DNA of 64,000 bases from an uncultured Clostridia bacterium (GCA_946567425.1 CAMNXF010000006.1:62001-126000), one strand, 5' to 3'; positions 1-8,602 are shown, counted from the first letter of the stretch. Numbers and translations: made by a program. Notes: a model not told the origin generated them from the sequence alone.

Positions 1-1
1 G

Positions 2-436
2 GGACTGAAAGTCCATGTTCCGCGTCATTTTGACGAGATCGCACAGGAATACAGGATCGCCGCGAACGAGGCAAAGGGCAAGAAATATACTCCGATGCTT
101 GTGATACTTGAAGACGACGCTTTAATTACCGATCCGCAGGACTTTGCGGATATACTTGAGGACAGTCTCAACCCGTTTTTAGAGCATATCGCGATTGTGA
201 ACATACCCTCACGCAGCACATTTAAATGGGTCGAGGAGAATTTCAACCGCGTTTCTCCCGTAATGCTCCCGACGGACGAGCGTATCACGGAGCTGCAAAG
301 CGCCGCGGCGGAAAAGTTCGGGGCTGCACCTGCCGTGCTTACGTTCACAAATGAAAAATCTACTTTATTTATGCCGATTGGTCGTGGACAGTACACGCGC
401 TTTACCGGCGCAGGGATAATCACCGAAGAAGAATAA
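2..436 (+). CDS. Unknown protein, C-terminal part (cut by window edge)
   Basis: The reading frame is open from the first bases of the window, so this is the last 144 residues of a longer protein whose start lies outside. The fragment is acidic and mixed alpha/beta in look, with an acidic run (ILEDDALI) and a C-terminal EEE. I see no catalytic motif, signal peptide or membrane segment and do not recognise the family. It ends with TAA shortly before a separate promoter, so it is probably the last gene of its transcript. Confidence 0.7.
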   Translation, partial: GLKVHVPRHFDEIAQEYRIAANEAKGKKYTPMLVILEDDALITDPQDFADILEDSLNPFLEHIAIVNIPSRSTFKWVEENFNRVSPVMLPTDERITELQSAAAEKFGAAPAVLTFTNEKSTLFMPIGRGQYTRFTGAGIITEEE

Positions 437-491
437 TTCGCTTCGTTTTCCCATAATAAGACATACCTCGCAGTTAAATTTGTAATTCGTA

Positions 492-520
492 TTGATTTTT
501 GGAAAATATTGGATTATAAT
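492..520 (+). promoter_or_regulatory. Sigma-A-type promoter for the lipoprotein gene
   Basis: TTGATT at 492-497 and TATAAT at 515-520 are separated by 17 bases. The start codon at 552 lies about 30 bases downstream, giving a short leader with a GGAGGTG ribosome binding site. Confidence 0.6.
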
Positions 521-551
521 TACAGTACCATAATTGCGGAGGTGTGTATTT

Positions 552-1385
552 ATGAAAAGAATTATTGTCGGACTTTTTTCGGCGGCAATGCTGCTTGCGG
601 GGATTATCCATTTGTGCGGTTGCAGCGAGGTGGAGGAGAACTACCTCCCCGAAAACTGCACAGAGACCGCCGAGGACGAATTCGGCACATACGAGGCGTT
701 TTCCGTTGAAAACCAACGCCCTACAGCAGAGGGAAATTCCACAAAAAGCGACGGCAGCAAACCCGAAGCGGTACAAACCGCCAACGTCATACCCGAACCT
801 AAAGCCGCTTCCGCAATAAACGGCAGCACTTATACCTTTACGCTGGACAACGTTTACTCTCAGGGCGAATACTACACGGTGAGCGTTACGGGCGAGAAAA
901 GCGGTGATACGTTCGGGGATTTCGGGGTCGTTCTTTCAAATGACGGAACTGAGCTGAGCAGGCTTGAGATCAACGTTCCCGAGGGCGAAAGGTTTATAAT
1001 ACTGGACAGCGTTGCCGAGGGAATATCATACGGCTGCGGAATAATTTCCAATATGCGTGATTTTGCGGCGGAGGACTATCCCGATATTATTCAACTGGAT
1101 TTCTATAAGGCAAACGAACTTGAGATCCCGCAGTACGGACGATATTTCGCCGTGTTCGACGGCGAGCTTACCGAGCTTGACATATACGAAAACGGCACAA
1201 AAACCGAGCCGCGCGGAACTCACCCGGAACTTCGCGGCAAAGGGAGAATGGTGCAGCACCTGTGCGTATACACGCCCTCCGGCAAGTCGCTTATGGTCGA
1301 GAAGTACGAGTATATTTTTGACCTTGAAAACCGGCGGCTTAATAAACGAAAAGTGGAGTTTCTCGGGTGGGGGATTGATAATTAA
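552..1385 (+). CDS. Predicted lipoprotein of unknown function
   Basis: The open frame begins further upstream at a TTG, but ATG 552 has a GGAGGTG site 8 bases before it and starts a proper signal sequence (MKRIIVGLF). A hydrophobic stretch ends in a lipobox-like LCGC, so the protein is probably lipid-anchored outside the membrane. A low-complexity linker of about 60 residues follows, then a beta-rich globular region from about residue 90 (YTFTLDNVYSQGEYYTVSV) to the end. No family was recognised. It is followed closely by a GNAT gene, probably on the same transcript. Confidence 0.75.
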   Translation: MKRIIVGLFSAAMLLAGIIHLCGCSEVEENYLPENCTETAEDEFGTYEAFSVENQRPTAEGNSTKSDGSKPEAVQTANVIPEPKAASAINGSTYTFTLDNVYSQGEYYTVSVTGEKSGDTFGDFGVVLSNDGTELSRLEINVPEGERFIILDSVAEGISYGCGIISNMRDFAAEDYPDIIQLDFYKANELEIPQYGRYFAVFDGELTELDIYENGTKTEPRGTHPELRGKGRMVQHLCVYTPSGKSLMVEKYEYIFDLENRRLNKRKVEFLGWGIDN

Positions 1386-1405
1386 ATTTCTGTGGGGGTA
1401 AAATA

Positions 1406-1849
1406 TTGGACATAAAATTGATAACATCGGAAAGTGCGGAATGGAACAGGGTTATCGAATTTGCTGAGGGCTGTTCGTGGGGCGCGGGAAAAACTCTCGC
1501 GGATAAAATGCGCCAAAATGATTTTCAAGATTGGGAACGCGTGATCATCGCAAAAAATCATGGGGAAATTTCGGGCTATTGTACCGCTGCAAAAACAGAC
1601 TGTATTCCCGATCTTCTATATACGCCTTATATAGGATTTATGTTTGTGAGCGAGGAATTCCGAGGAAACAGGCTGAGTCAGAAGCTGATTCTTTTTGCAA
1701 TGTCTTACCTGAAAAAATTGGGTTTTGATAAGGTTTATATAGTCAGCGATCATATAAACCTGTATGAAAAATACGGGTTTGAGGTGATAGATGAACGGTT
1801 AGCGCCGTGGGGAGAAATTGAAAAAATTTATATGCGGGAATTAAGGTAA
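1406..1849 (+). CDS. GNAT-family N-acetyltransferase
   Basis: A 147-residue single-domain protein with the GNAT plan: an N-terminal strand-helix, a central beta strand (YIGFMFVSEEFRGNRLSQKLI) in which FRGNRLSQ stands at the acetyl-CoA pyrophosphate-binding position, and a C-terminal LYEKYGFEV typical of the last strand. GNATs move an acetyl group from acetyl-CoA to an amine; the substrate cannot be read from sequence. The start is TTG at 1406 with a GGGGGT site upstream; there is no ATG alternative with a site. It lies 20 bases after the lipoprotein gene. Confidence 0.85.
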   Translation: MDIKLITSESAEWNRVIEFAEGCSWGAGKTLADKMRQNDFQDWERVIIAKNHGEISGYCTAAKTDCIPDLLYTPYIGFMFVSEEFRGNRLSQKLILFAMSYLKKLGFDKVYIVSDHINLYEKYGFEVIDERLAPWGEIEKIYMRELR

Positions 1850-1878
1850 ATTCAAGTTTACTCGTCAAAGGAGATATT

Positions 1879-2463
1879 ATGACCGACAAGGAACTTTTTC
1901 TGGACATTTACAGGAAAAACATAACCCGCGAGGGCTCGGACAGACTGCTTGATTTTTTGGAGAATAAAAGCGATTTTTTCACCGCGCCTGCGTCCACGCG
2001 GTACCATAACGCGTTTGAGGGCGGTCTGCTGCGCCACTCACTGAACGTTTACGAGTGCCTTGTGCATTATCTTGAGCGCGAACGCGTTAAAGATACATAT
2101 AAGCTGAACGTTTCCGATGAGACCGCAGCGGTCGTCGCTCTGCTGCACGACGTGTGCAAGGTGAACTTCTACACCGTGTCGTACCGCAACGCCAAGGACG
2201 AAAAGACGGGACAGTGGGAAAAAGTTCCGTACTATACGATAAACGATACGCTGCCCTACGGTCACGGGGAAAAGAGCGTATATATGGTAAGCGGCTTTAT
2301 TCGGCTCTCGCGCGAGGAGGCTATGGCTATACGATGGCACATGGGTTTCTCGGGTATCGAGGACAAGAACACTATCGGCAGAGCGCTCGAAAAGTACCCT
2401 CTGGCGTTCGCGCTGTCGGTAGCGGATATGGAGGCAAGCTATTTTCTGGAGGGCGGCGAATAA
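1879..2463 (+). CDS. HD-domain protein (putative phosphohydrolase)
   Basis: A cytosolic protein of 194 residues carrying the metal-binding residues of HD-superfamily phosphohydrolases: RHSLNVY near residue 52, LLHDVCK near residue 90 (the HD pair), GHGEKSVYM near residue 128 and IRWHMGF near residue 152. This spacing resembles the family of small HD hydrolases seen next to phage and accessory genes in Firmicutes. Substrate (nucleotide, cyclic nucleotide or RNA end) is unknown. AAGGAGA precedes ATG 1879. A strong terminator follows, so this ends the transcript begun at about 520. Confidence 0.85.
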   Translation: MTDKELFLDIYRKNITREGSDRLLDFLENKSDFFTAPASTRYHNAFEGGLLRHSLNVYECLVHYLERERVKDTYKLNVSDETAAVVALLHDVCKVNFYTVSYRNAKDEKTGQWEKVPYYTINDTLPYGHGEKSVYMVSGFIRLSREEAMAIRWHMGFSGIEDKNTIGRALEKYPLAFALSVADMEASYFLEGGE

Positions 2464-2486
2464 GCGTCCGTGCCGCGTTATAATTA

Positions 2487-2520
2487 TGTCGGTTTCCGAT
2501 CTGGAGACCGGCATTTTTTA
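2487..2520 (+). terminator. Intrinsic terminator
   Basis: An 11-bp stem (2487-2497 with 2503-2513, two G-U pairs in RNA) with a 5-base loop is followed directly by TTTTTTA. It closes the 552-2463 gene group. Confidence 0.85.
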
Positions 2521-2594
2521 CATAATTTTCCTTTAAGAATAGCGGCAGCGGCTTTTGGAAAAACTATCTTTTAATAACGTCAAAGGAGAATTTT

Positions 2595-3731
2595 ATGAAA
2601 AAGCTCGTATGTGTTTTATCCTGTTTTACATTATTTGCGGCGGCGCTGTTTATGCCGAGCGAACGCGCTTACGCGGCGTCGGCAAAGGCGGAAATATTGA
2701 TTGAAGCGGAAACGGGACAGGTGCTGTTTTCGCAGAACGCGGACAAAAAACTGCCCATGGCGTCGATAACCAAAACCATGTCGCTGCTTATTTTCGCGGA
2801 GGAAATTGCCGCGGGAGAACTCTCGGTCGAGGATAATGTCAAGGCAAGCTCTTACGCGTCGAGCGCGGAGGGCTCGGTCATCTGGCTGAACGCGGGCGAG
2901 GAAATGACGGCGGCGGAGCTGCTTGAGGCGGTTATCGTAAGCTCCGCGAACGATGCCTGCATCGCGCTTGCCGAGCACGTTTCGGGGAGTGAGGCTGCGT
3001 TCGTCAAGCGCATGAACGAGCGCGCCCGTGAACTCGGAATGACCGATACGCGCTACGCAAACTGCGTCGGGTACGACGACAATCTGCACTACTCGACGGC
3101 GCGTGACATCGCCATAGTCACCGCCGAGCTGATGAAGCACGAGGTTTACCGCGGCTGGATGCTGACGTGGCTGGACTATCTGCGCGGCGGAGAAACTCAG
3201 CTCGTGAACACCAACAAGCTGATACGCACCTACAACGGTATCCTCGGCGGAAAAACCGGCACAACCGACAACGCGGGCTGCTGTCTGACCGTCTGCGCCG
3301 AGCGCGGAGATATGCGGCTGGTCGCGGTAACGCTCGGCTGCGCGGACGACGACGAGCGTTTCTCCTCGGCAAAAGAACTGCTGGATTACGGGTTCGGCGG
3401 CTTTGAAAAATTCACTCCCGAAACGGACTATACGCAGATCAAGCCGATAAAAGTGACGCACGGCACGGAACAGGAGATCGACCCGATAATCGAGACGCAG
3501 GGGGTGGACTGCGTTATCAAAAAGGGACGCTCCGCCGACGTAAAGTATGAGTACACGTTTGTCGAGCAATGCGAAGCACCCGTTGAAAAAGGGCAGTTTC
3601 TCGGGGAATATCTTGTAACACTTGACGGCGCGGAGGTGTTCCGCTCGGAGATGATAGCCGCTCACGATATCCCGAGAATGAACTTCTGGCGGTGCTTGTG
3701 GCTTATCGTTTCGGAAATGGTGGAGTTCTGA
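2595..3731 (+). CDS. D-alanyl-D-alanine carboxypeptidase (PBP5/DacF type)
   Basis: This is a serine D,D-peptidase that trims the terminal D-Ala from peptidoglycan stem peptides outside the membrane. A cleavable signal peptide (MKKLVCVLSCFTLFAAALF) precedes the three penicillin-binding motifs: SITK near residue 57 (nucleophile Ser and Lys), SAND near residue 116, and KTGTTDNA near residue 221. A PBP5-like C-terminal beta domain follows (residues about 275-355), then a hydrophobic tail (FWRCLWLIVSEMVEF) that probably holds it to the membrane. Length, 378 residues, is normal for DacF. AAAGGAG precedes the ATG. A second D,D-peptidase lies at 18.5 kb. Confidence 0.93.
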   Translation: MKKLVCVLSCFTLFAAALFMPSERAYAASAKAEILIEAETGQVLFSQNADKKLPMASITKTMSLLIFAEEIAAGELSVEDNVKASSYASSAEGSVIWLNAGEEMTAAELLEAVIVSSANDACIALAEHVSGSEAAFVKRMNERARELGMTDTRYANCVGYDDNLHYSTARDIAIVTAELMKHEVYRGWMLTWLDYLRGGETQLVNTNKLIRTYNGILGGKTGTTDNAGCCLTVCAERGDMRLVAVTLGCADDDERFSSAKELLDYGFGGFEKFTPETDYTQIKPIKVTHGTEQEIDPIIETQGVDCVIKKGRSADVKYEYTFVEQCEAPVEKGQFLGEYLVTLDGAEVFRSEMIAAHDIPRMNFWRCLWLIVSEMVEF

Positions 3732-3836
3732 TTTTCCGACCTGTTACAGGCAAAAAATTTTCCCGAGACTTGCGGAATATTTTCCCTCAATACCGCAACA
3801 ATATATTTGTTGAATTTAATGAGGGGGCTGATACAG

Positions 3837-4775
3837 ATGAAAAAGGTGATAGCAGTTTTGGGGATAGGGACGGTTCTGGCGGTAATAGCCGGGGCTGTCC
3901 CGCGTGCGGTGGAGAGCGCAACGCCCGTTTCCGAAACGCTCAGAGCAAGCGTGAGGAGCTATAACGAATCCGTAGTCGGAACAGGCGAGCTCGCTTACTT
4001 AGGTCAGCACGAGATAACATCCGCACTTCCGCTGGTTCTTGAAAAAATATTGGTTCGCGAGGGAGACATAGTTGAGGTCGGCGATACCGTTGCGGTCATT
4101 GACAGAGAATCATCCGCCGCGCTTATCGAAAGTCTCGGACAGGTCACGGCGCTGGCTATTTCGGCAAGCAATCTGTCTACGGCAGTCGCATTGCTCCCCG
4201 AGAAGATAACCTCGGACTGCTCGGGACGCGTTATTTCCACGGCTAACAGCGGACAGGCTGTGCAGAGCGGTTACAGTATCGCGACTGTCGCGCAGACGGA
4301 GGAGCTCGCGGTCACTGCGGCGGTAAGCGAGCTTGACATCGCAAAGGTCGCGGTCGGACAGAACGTGATTTTTTACCTTGCGGCGTACCCCGGCGACGTG
4401 TTTTTCGGCAAGGTCTCGGCAATAGCACAGGCGGCGAGAAGTCAATATAATGGGGCTGTTCTCGAAACGGTGGTCGACGTTACAGTAACGCCCGACGATC
4501 CCGACGGGCGTTTGAGATCGGGGCTGTCGGCGGAGGTCGAGATACAGCTTTCCGCGCCCAGACAGATCTGTGTTCTCCCGTATTCGGCGATTGCGCAGGA
4601 CGGCGCAGGCGAGTACGTTTACGTTTATGAGGACGGAAAGGCTGTTCGGCGCGATATTTTCACGGGCGCGGAATTCGCCGACGGCACGGAGATCAGAAAG
4701 GGCGTTTCGACAAGCGATATCGTCTTCGACAACCCGCAGGAGATCGCCGAAAAAAATTATGTACGAATATCATAA
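3837..4775 (+). CDS. HlyD/MacA-like membrane-fusion adaptor protein
   Basis: An ATG at 3837 with GAGGGGG 9 bases upstream is preferred over the in-frame ATG at 3807. An N-terminal membrane anchor (MKKVIAVLGIGTVLAVIAG) is followed by a short lipoyl/barrel-sandwich section (LVLEKILVREGDIVEVGDTVAVID near residue 75), a second half-motif (SGRVISTANSGQAVQSG), and a beta-barrel domain ending in LPYSAIAQDGAGEYVYVYEDG, the usual C-terminal portion of MacA/RND adaptors. The coiled-coil hairpin is almost absent, as in monoderm homologues. It is 21 bases ahead of an FtsX-type permease and must work with it as a tripartite-like exporter or envelope-sensing complex. Confidence 0.85.
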   Translation: MKKVIAVLGIGTVLAVIAGAVPRAVESATPVSETLRASVRSYNESVVGTGELAYLGQHEITSALPLVLEKILVREGDIVEVGDTVAVIDRESSAALIESLGQVTALAISASNLSTAVALLPEKITSDCSGRVISTANSGQAVQSGYSIATVAQTEELAVTAAVSELDIAKVAVGQNVIFYLAAYPGDVFFGKVSAIAQAARSQYNGAVLETVVDVTVTPDDPDGRLRSGLSAEVEIQLSAPRQICVLPYSAIAQDGAGEYVYVYEDGKAVRRDIFTGAEFADGTEIRKGVSTSDIVFDNPQEIAEKNYVRIS

Positions 4776-4796
4776 CGGGGAAGAATTGAGGTAAAA

Positions 4797-5975
4797 ATGA
4801 CAATAACAAGACTGCTTGTAAACATATTCAGAAGCAGAACGCGCTCGCTGCTGACGATGGCGGGCATCGCGGTTGGGGTGTTCTCGGTGGTGCTTATTTC
4901 GACGGTCGGCGCGGTCGGAACTTCAGAGGTGAGCAAAACGTTGGTGACAATGGGGGTCGACACACTGCTGATACAATCCGCGAAAAACTCCGTTTCGGTC
5001 ACGCTGACCGACGGCGATGTTTCCGCAGTTCGTGAGATCGACGGGGTGAGTGACGTAATGCCGCTTATGGCGAGCGTCACCGAAGCGAAGATGATAAACC
5101 GCCGTCTTGACTGCTACGTCTGGGGAGTTGACAAATCGGCGGACAAGCTGATCTCGCTCGAAGCGAAGCATGGCAGACTTATCAATAATTCGGACACCGC
5201 CGCGCGCTCAAAGGTGTGCGTTATTGACGAGCAGTTTGCGCTGGCAAGCTACGGCAGAAGCAACATAGTGGGGAAAACGCTCTCGATGTTTCTTGGCGGA
5301 AAATACTACGATTTTGAGATAATAGGGGTCGCGAAGTCGGGGCTTTCGTCACTGCAAGGTATGCTGACAAATATTATGCCGGGATTTATGTATATTCCGA
5401 TAACGACGATGCAGGGTCTGTGCGGACGGACTACCTACGACAAAATTGCCGTAAAGCTCGTCGATATGAACTCCGACACGGCGATCGTCGATCGTGTTAC
5501 GGACGAGCTTAACCGCAAAAACGGTTTTACGGACGGGTATGTCTGCAATAATCTCCTTTCGCAGAAGGGGCAGCTTGACGACATTCTGGACATCGTCACG
5601 ACCGCGCTGTCAATGGTCGCGGGAATATCGCTGGCGGTTGCGGGAATATCCGTAATGACGACGATGATGATGAGCGTCGGCGAACGCACCCGCGAGATCG
5701 GCATAAAAAAGGCGATCGGCGCGAAAAGCTCCGATATATGGCTGGAGTTCCTCGCCGAGAGCGTGATACTGACCTTGCTCGGCAGTGCCGCAGGAATAGT
5801 GTTCGGGCTGCTGGCGTCGCTTGTCGGGTGCGTTATTATGGCGGTGCCGTTTACAGTCAACGTCGGTTCGCTGATCGTATCGGCATTCGCGGCGGCGGCG
5901 ATAGGCGCGGCGTTCGGTGCGTATCCGGCAGCAAAGGCGGCTAAGCTCCGCCCGGCAGAGGCTTTGAGAATGTAA
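4797..5975 (+). CDS. MacB/FtsX-type ABC transporter permease
   Basis: A 392-residue MacB-type permease: first membrane helix right after the start (SRTRSLLTMAGIAVGVFSVVLISTVG), a large extracytoplasmic MacB_PCD-like domain (about residues 45-240), then three C-terminal helices with the FtsX coupling segment MSVGERTREIGIKKAIGAKSSDI and the terminal PAAKAAKLRPAEALRM. These permeases need a LolD/MacB-type ATPase, normally encoded between or beside adaptor and permease. None is present here: the adaptor ends 21 bases upstream and an IS remnant lies downstream. The ATPase may be encoded elsewhere or lost. Confidence 0.9.
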   Translation: MTITRLLVNIFRSRTRSLLTMAGIAVGVFSVVLISTVGAVGTSEVSKTLVTMGVDTLLIQSAKNSVSVTLTDGDVSAVREIDGVSDVMPLMASVTEAKMINRRLDCYVWGVDKSADKLISLEAKHGRLINNSDTAARSKVCVIDEQFALASYGRSNIVGKTLSMFLGGKYYDFEIIGVAKSGLSSLQGMLTNIMPGFMYIPITTMQGLCGRTTYDKIAVKLVDMNSDTAIVDRVTDELNRKNGFTDGYVCNNLLSQKGQLDDILDIVTTALSMVAGISLAVAGISVMTTMMMSVGERTREIGIKKAIGAKSSDIWLEFLAESVILTLLGSAAGIVFGLLASLVGCVIMAVPFTVNVGSLIVSAFAAAAIGAAFGAYPAAKAAKLRPAEALRM

Positions 5976-6058
5976 CTTAAAACCTATCCAACAATACAAA
6001 TATCAGCAGAAAAATATAAGGGGTGATAAAAATAGAGAAAAGCTATAAATCATGGACA

Positions 6059-6439
6059 ATTTCGGGAGCCAATGTCCACGATACTCAGCTTCTTTAAATA
6101 ACGCTTAATAATATAGTAACTGAACGCCCGGATTTTAACGAATATGTTCAAAAAATATGTCTTGACGCGGGTTATACAGGATATTACGATAAGTGTGCAA
6201 AGTACGGGTATGTTGTCCATATCAAACCGCGCGGCGAAGAGAAAAAAGAAATTGAAATCGAGCCGGACTTTAAAGCTCGCCGCCGGGTTGTGGATGTTGT
6301 GCATTCCCGGATAAACAGGTTCAGAAAACTTCTTATTCGTTTTGAGAAGAAAGCTGACAAATATCCGGGTCTGCTTTGCCTGCGCCGTTTTTGTTTGGCG
6401 CAGATCGCTGCAAGTTCATCCGTAGTTATTGTTGGATAA
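6059..6439 (+). pseudogene. Remnant of an IS5-type DDE transposase (C-terminal part)
   Basis: Read in the frame ending at TAA 6437, the sequence gives SGANVHDTQLL, an in-frame TAA at 6095, then IVTERPDFNEYVQKICLDAGYT, VVHIKPRGEE, RRRVVDVVHSRINRFRKLL and IRFEKKADKYPGLLCL. These are the end blocks of IS5-group transposases: the GAN-HD region, CLDxGY, RGEE and the C-terminal glutamate region, where the usual VVERTHSWLNRFR has become VVDVVHSRINRFR, so the catalytic Glu is changed too. The N-terminal half is missing and no terminal inverted repeats were seen. It is an inactive fossil directly downstream of the orphan permease. Confidence 0.8.
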
Positions 6440-6570
6440 TCTCTTAATAATAGCAGAATCAGAGATTTTTTCACCCCCTTTAGTGTTCGCAGATTTTTTT
6501 ATATGATTTTTCAGGAAATATGTGTTAGAATTAAAACATAACAAAAAGCGAAATGAAAGGAATGAACGTG

Positions 6571-7800
6571 ATGTTTGTACATAAGACCGACGACGGCGCG
6601 CCGATAAAGATATGGCAGTCGGATATGGGAGCAATAGAGGAGAGCTGCTTAAAGCAGGCGGAAAATCTTTCGCGCTTGCCGTTCGTATATAAATGGGTAT
6701 CCCTTATGCCCGACACGCACGCGGGCAAGGGTATGCCGATAGGCGGCGTTATCGCCTGCGACGGCGTAGTCATACCGAACGCGGTCGGCGTGGATATCGG
6801 CTGCGGAATGGCGTTTGTGCAGACGAACGTTCCCGCGGCACTGCTCCGTGAGACTATGACCGGCAGCGGTAATCTCGTACAGGCGATCTGCGGCGATATT
6901 CTCCGCAATATCCCGACGGGATTTAACCGCTACAAAAAAACGCAGCCCTCCGCAGTTCTCGACAAGGCAAAAGAACAGGGCGAAAAATATGAGTTTGACA
7001 AGGAGTTGTTGCCGCAGATAGACGAGGGCTATTTTCAGGTCGGCACACTCGGCGGCGGTAACCACTTTATCGAGCTTCAGGAGGACGAAAACGGTATGTG
7101 CTGCATAATGCTGCATTCGGGAAGCCGTCACTTCGGAAACGTTGTCGGGCAGTACTTCAATAAGATAGCCCGCGCACTCAACGACAAGTGGCACTCAAAA
7201 GTGCCGTCGGAGTGGAATTTGCCGTTCCTGCCCGTCGATACCGACGAGGGGCGGCGCTATCTTGAGTGGATGCAGCTTTCAATGGATTTCGCCTACGAGA
7301 ACCGCGCGGTAATGCTCGCAAAGATCAAGGAAACATTCACGAGATACGCGCTGAAATACCTCAATGTTGAGCCCGAGTATTCCTGTGAGATCAACTGTCA
7401 CCACAACTACGCGGCTATTGAGAACCACTACGGCAAGAACGTTTACGTTCACCGCAAGGGCGCTATACGGGCGCGCGAGGGCGAGCTTGCCATTATCCCG
7501 GGCGCTATGGGGTCGTTCAGCTACATAGTCCGCGGAAAGGGCGAGGAAATGAGCTTTATGTCCAGTTCGCACGGCGCGGGGAGAGCGTACTCGCGGACGG
7601 CGGCAGTCGCCAATTTCTCCGTGGAGAGCGTAATGTGCGACCTCAAGGAGCAGAACGTCGTGCTAGCGAAGCACAACAAAGCCGACGTCGCCGAGGAATC
7701 GCGGTTTGCTTACAAGGACATAGATCAGGTAATGGCAAGTCAGACCGACCTTACCGAACCCGTGAAAAAGCTGTTTACAATAGGGGTGGTCAAGGGATAA
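6571..7800 (+). CDS. rtcB: RtcB-family RNA ligase
   Basis: RtcB joins RNA 2',3'-cyclic phosphate or 3'-phosphate ends to 5'-OH ends, using Mn and GTP, and repairs cleaved RNAs such as tRNAs. Seen here: MPDTHAGKGMPIGGV, NAVGVDIGCGM (metal-binding Cys), GTLGGGNHFIEL, HSGSRHFGN, NCHHNYA, and SSSHGAGRAYSR containing the His that is guanylylated. Length of about 409 residues fits the short RtcB branch. AAAGGA at 6556-6561 sits 9 bases before ATG 6571, so that start is chosen over 6553 and 6562, which are too close to it. It opens a locus with an RNA array and a Ro60-like protein. Confidence 0.95.
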   Translation: MFVHKTDDGAPIKIWQSDMGAIEESCLKQAENLSRLPFVYKWVSLMPDTHAGKGMPIGGVIACDGVVIPNAVGVDIGCGMAFVQTNVPAALLRETMTGSGNLVQAICGDILRNIPTGFNRYKKTQPSAVLDKAKEQGEKYEFDKELLPQIDEGYFQVGTLGGGNHFIELQEDENGMCCIMLHSGSRHFGNVVGQYFNKIARALNDKWHSKVPSEWNLPFLPVDTDEGRRYLEWMQLSMDFAYENRAVMLAKIKETFTRYALKYLNVEPEYSCEINCHHNYAAIENHYGKNVYVHRKGAIRAREGELAIIPGAMGSFSYIVRGKGEEMSFMSSSHGAGRAYSRTAAVANFSVESVMCDLKEQNVVLAKHNKADVAEESRFAYKDIDQVMASQTDLTEPVKKLFTIGVVKG

Positions 7801-7821
7801 ACGGAACGGCTCTGATTTGAT

Positions 7822-7884
7822 ACGGCTCGAACAGCAAAAAAATCCTCCATTATCGGGAAACGGCGGAACGCCCCAACGAGCCGT
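7822..7884 (+). ncRNA. Array element A: structured RNA with ACAGCA box
   Basis: The closing helix is ACGGCTCG (7822-7829) with CGAGCCGT (7877-7884), 8 bp perfect. The ACAGCA box is at 7831-7836, just inside the 5' strand. An inner hairpin GGCG-GAA-CGCC lies at 7862-7872. The 3' strand abuts the GAAAGGA ribosome binding site of the next gene, so it may also act as its leader. It is the only element on the rtcB side of the small ORF. Confidence 0.6.
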
Positions 7885-7898
7885 GAAAGGAAAAACAA

Positions 7899-8330
7899 AT
7901 GGAAAGCATACTGATTACCTCGCACAGGCAGTACTTGACATTGCTTGACGTTCTTGAAAAAAGAACGCGGACGATTGAGATAGTGCAGATATGCGGCGAG
8001 GATTTGGACGAACCGCTTATCAAGGCGGCTGTGCCGTTTCTTATAAAAAAAGAGGCATCCAACAAATGGCATGGCACAAAACAGGGCGGGCGCGGCTCTC
8101 CGAAATTCACGATACGTGCGGACAAAGAGGTTTTCAGGCACTTGCGCAAATATAAATGCTTCTTTTTCGCCGAAACGGATGAGAACGGTTTCAACAGCGT
8201 CTGCGAAACGGACTTCGGACTTGACGATATCGCGTTTCTCGACAGCGGCGGAGCGGCGCTTTTCTACACTACCACGCACGAGGGTTACGCATACATAGCT
8301 CCCGAGCTTTTAAGGGAACTTAACGGATAA
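7899..8330 (+). CDS. Unknown protein encoded between rtcB and the RNA array
   Basis: A soluble protein of 143 residues with a good ribosome binding site (GAAAGGA). It starts with a Rossmann-like MESILITSHRQYLTLLDVL and later has a basic, glycine-rich loop (KWHGTKQGGRGSPKF) followed by an aromatic stretch (KYKCFFFAETDENGF). No family was recognised. The basic loop would suit RNA binding, and the position between an RNA ligase and an RNA array makes an accessory role in the same RNP likely; that is inference. It is embedded between array elements A and B and is co-directional with rtcB. Confidence 0.75.
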   Translation: MESILITSHRQYLTLLDVLEKRTRTIEIVQICGEDLDEPLIKAAVPFLIKKEASNKWHGTKQGGRGSPKFTIRADKEVFRHLRKYKCFFFAETDENGFNSVCETDFGLDDIAFLDSGGAALFYTTTHEGYAYIAPELLRELNG

Positions 8331-8345
8331 CGGAATTACGAAATT

Positions 8346-8399
8346 ACGGCTCGTACAGTAGCAATATTTATTTCCTGCCAAGAAATATCGGTGAGCCGT
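8346..8399 (+). ncRNA. Array element B
   Basis: ACGGCTC (8346-8352) pairs with GAGCCGT (8393-8399). The box is the longer variant ACAGTAGCA (8355-8363), followed by an AT-rich inner hairpin, ATATTT with AAATAT. It is the shortest element, 54 bases, with no tRNA-like part. Confidence 0.6.
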
Positions 8400-8421
8400 G
8401 TACATGATGACATAAGCAAAA

Positions 8422-8507
8422 ACGGTGCATACAGCATTTAAAGAACCCCAAATAGTTCCGAAACGGAACGCTTTCGGGAATACCGGAAGGCTATTTGCGG
8501 GCACCGT
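8422..8507 (+). ncRNA. Array element C: cloverleaf-like RNA
   Basis: ACGGTGC (8422-8428) pairs with GCACCGT (8501-8507), a double compensatory change against element B. The ACAGCA box is at 8431-8436. Inside, CAAATAG (8449-8455) pairs with CTATTTG (8491-8497) and encloses two hairpins: TTCCG-AAA-CGGAA (8456-8468) and CTTTCGG-loop-CCGGAAG (8471-8489). The whole forms a branched fold of 86 bases. Confidence 0.65.
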
Positions 8508-8517
8508 GCATTTTATT

Positions 8518-8574
8518 AAGGCGCGTACAGCAGCGAGTTTAAATTTCATAACTATAATGAATTAAAAGTGCCTT
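8518..8574 (+). ncRNA. Array element D
   Basis: AAGGCGC (8518-8524) pairs with GTGCCTT (8568-8574) with one G-U. The ACAGCA box is at 8527-8532. The inner part is AT-rich with only an imperfect hairpin, so the fold beyond the closing helix is uncertain. Confidence 0.55.
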
Positions 8575-8602
8575 GTACAGAGTTTTTTCGGCGAACGACC
8601 AT

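Noticed and set aside
2631-3665. Long antisense frame opposite the carboxypeptidase (and similar ones opposite amylase, thiC and vanS)
   Set aside because: Mirror frames of GC-rich codon-biased genes; no ribosome binding site and no domain sense.
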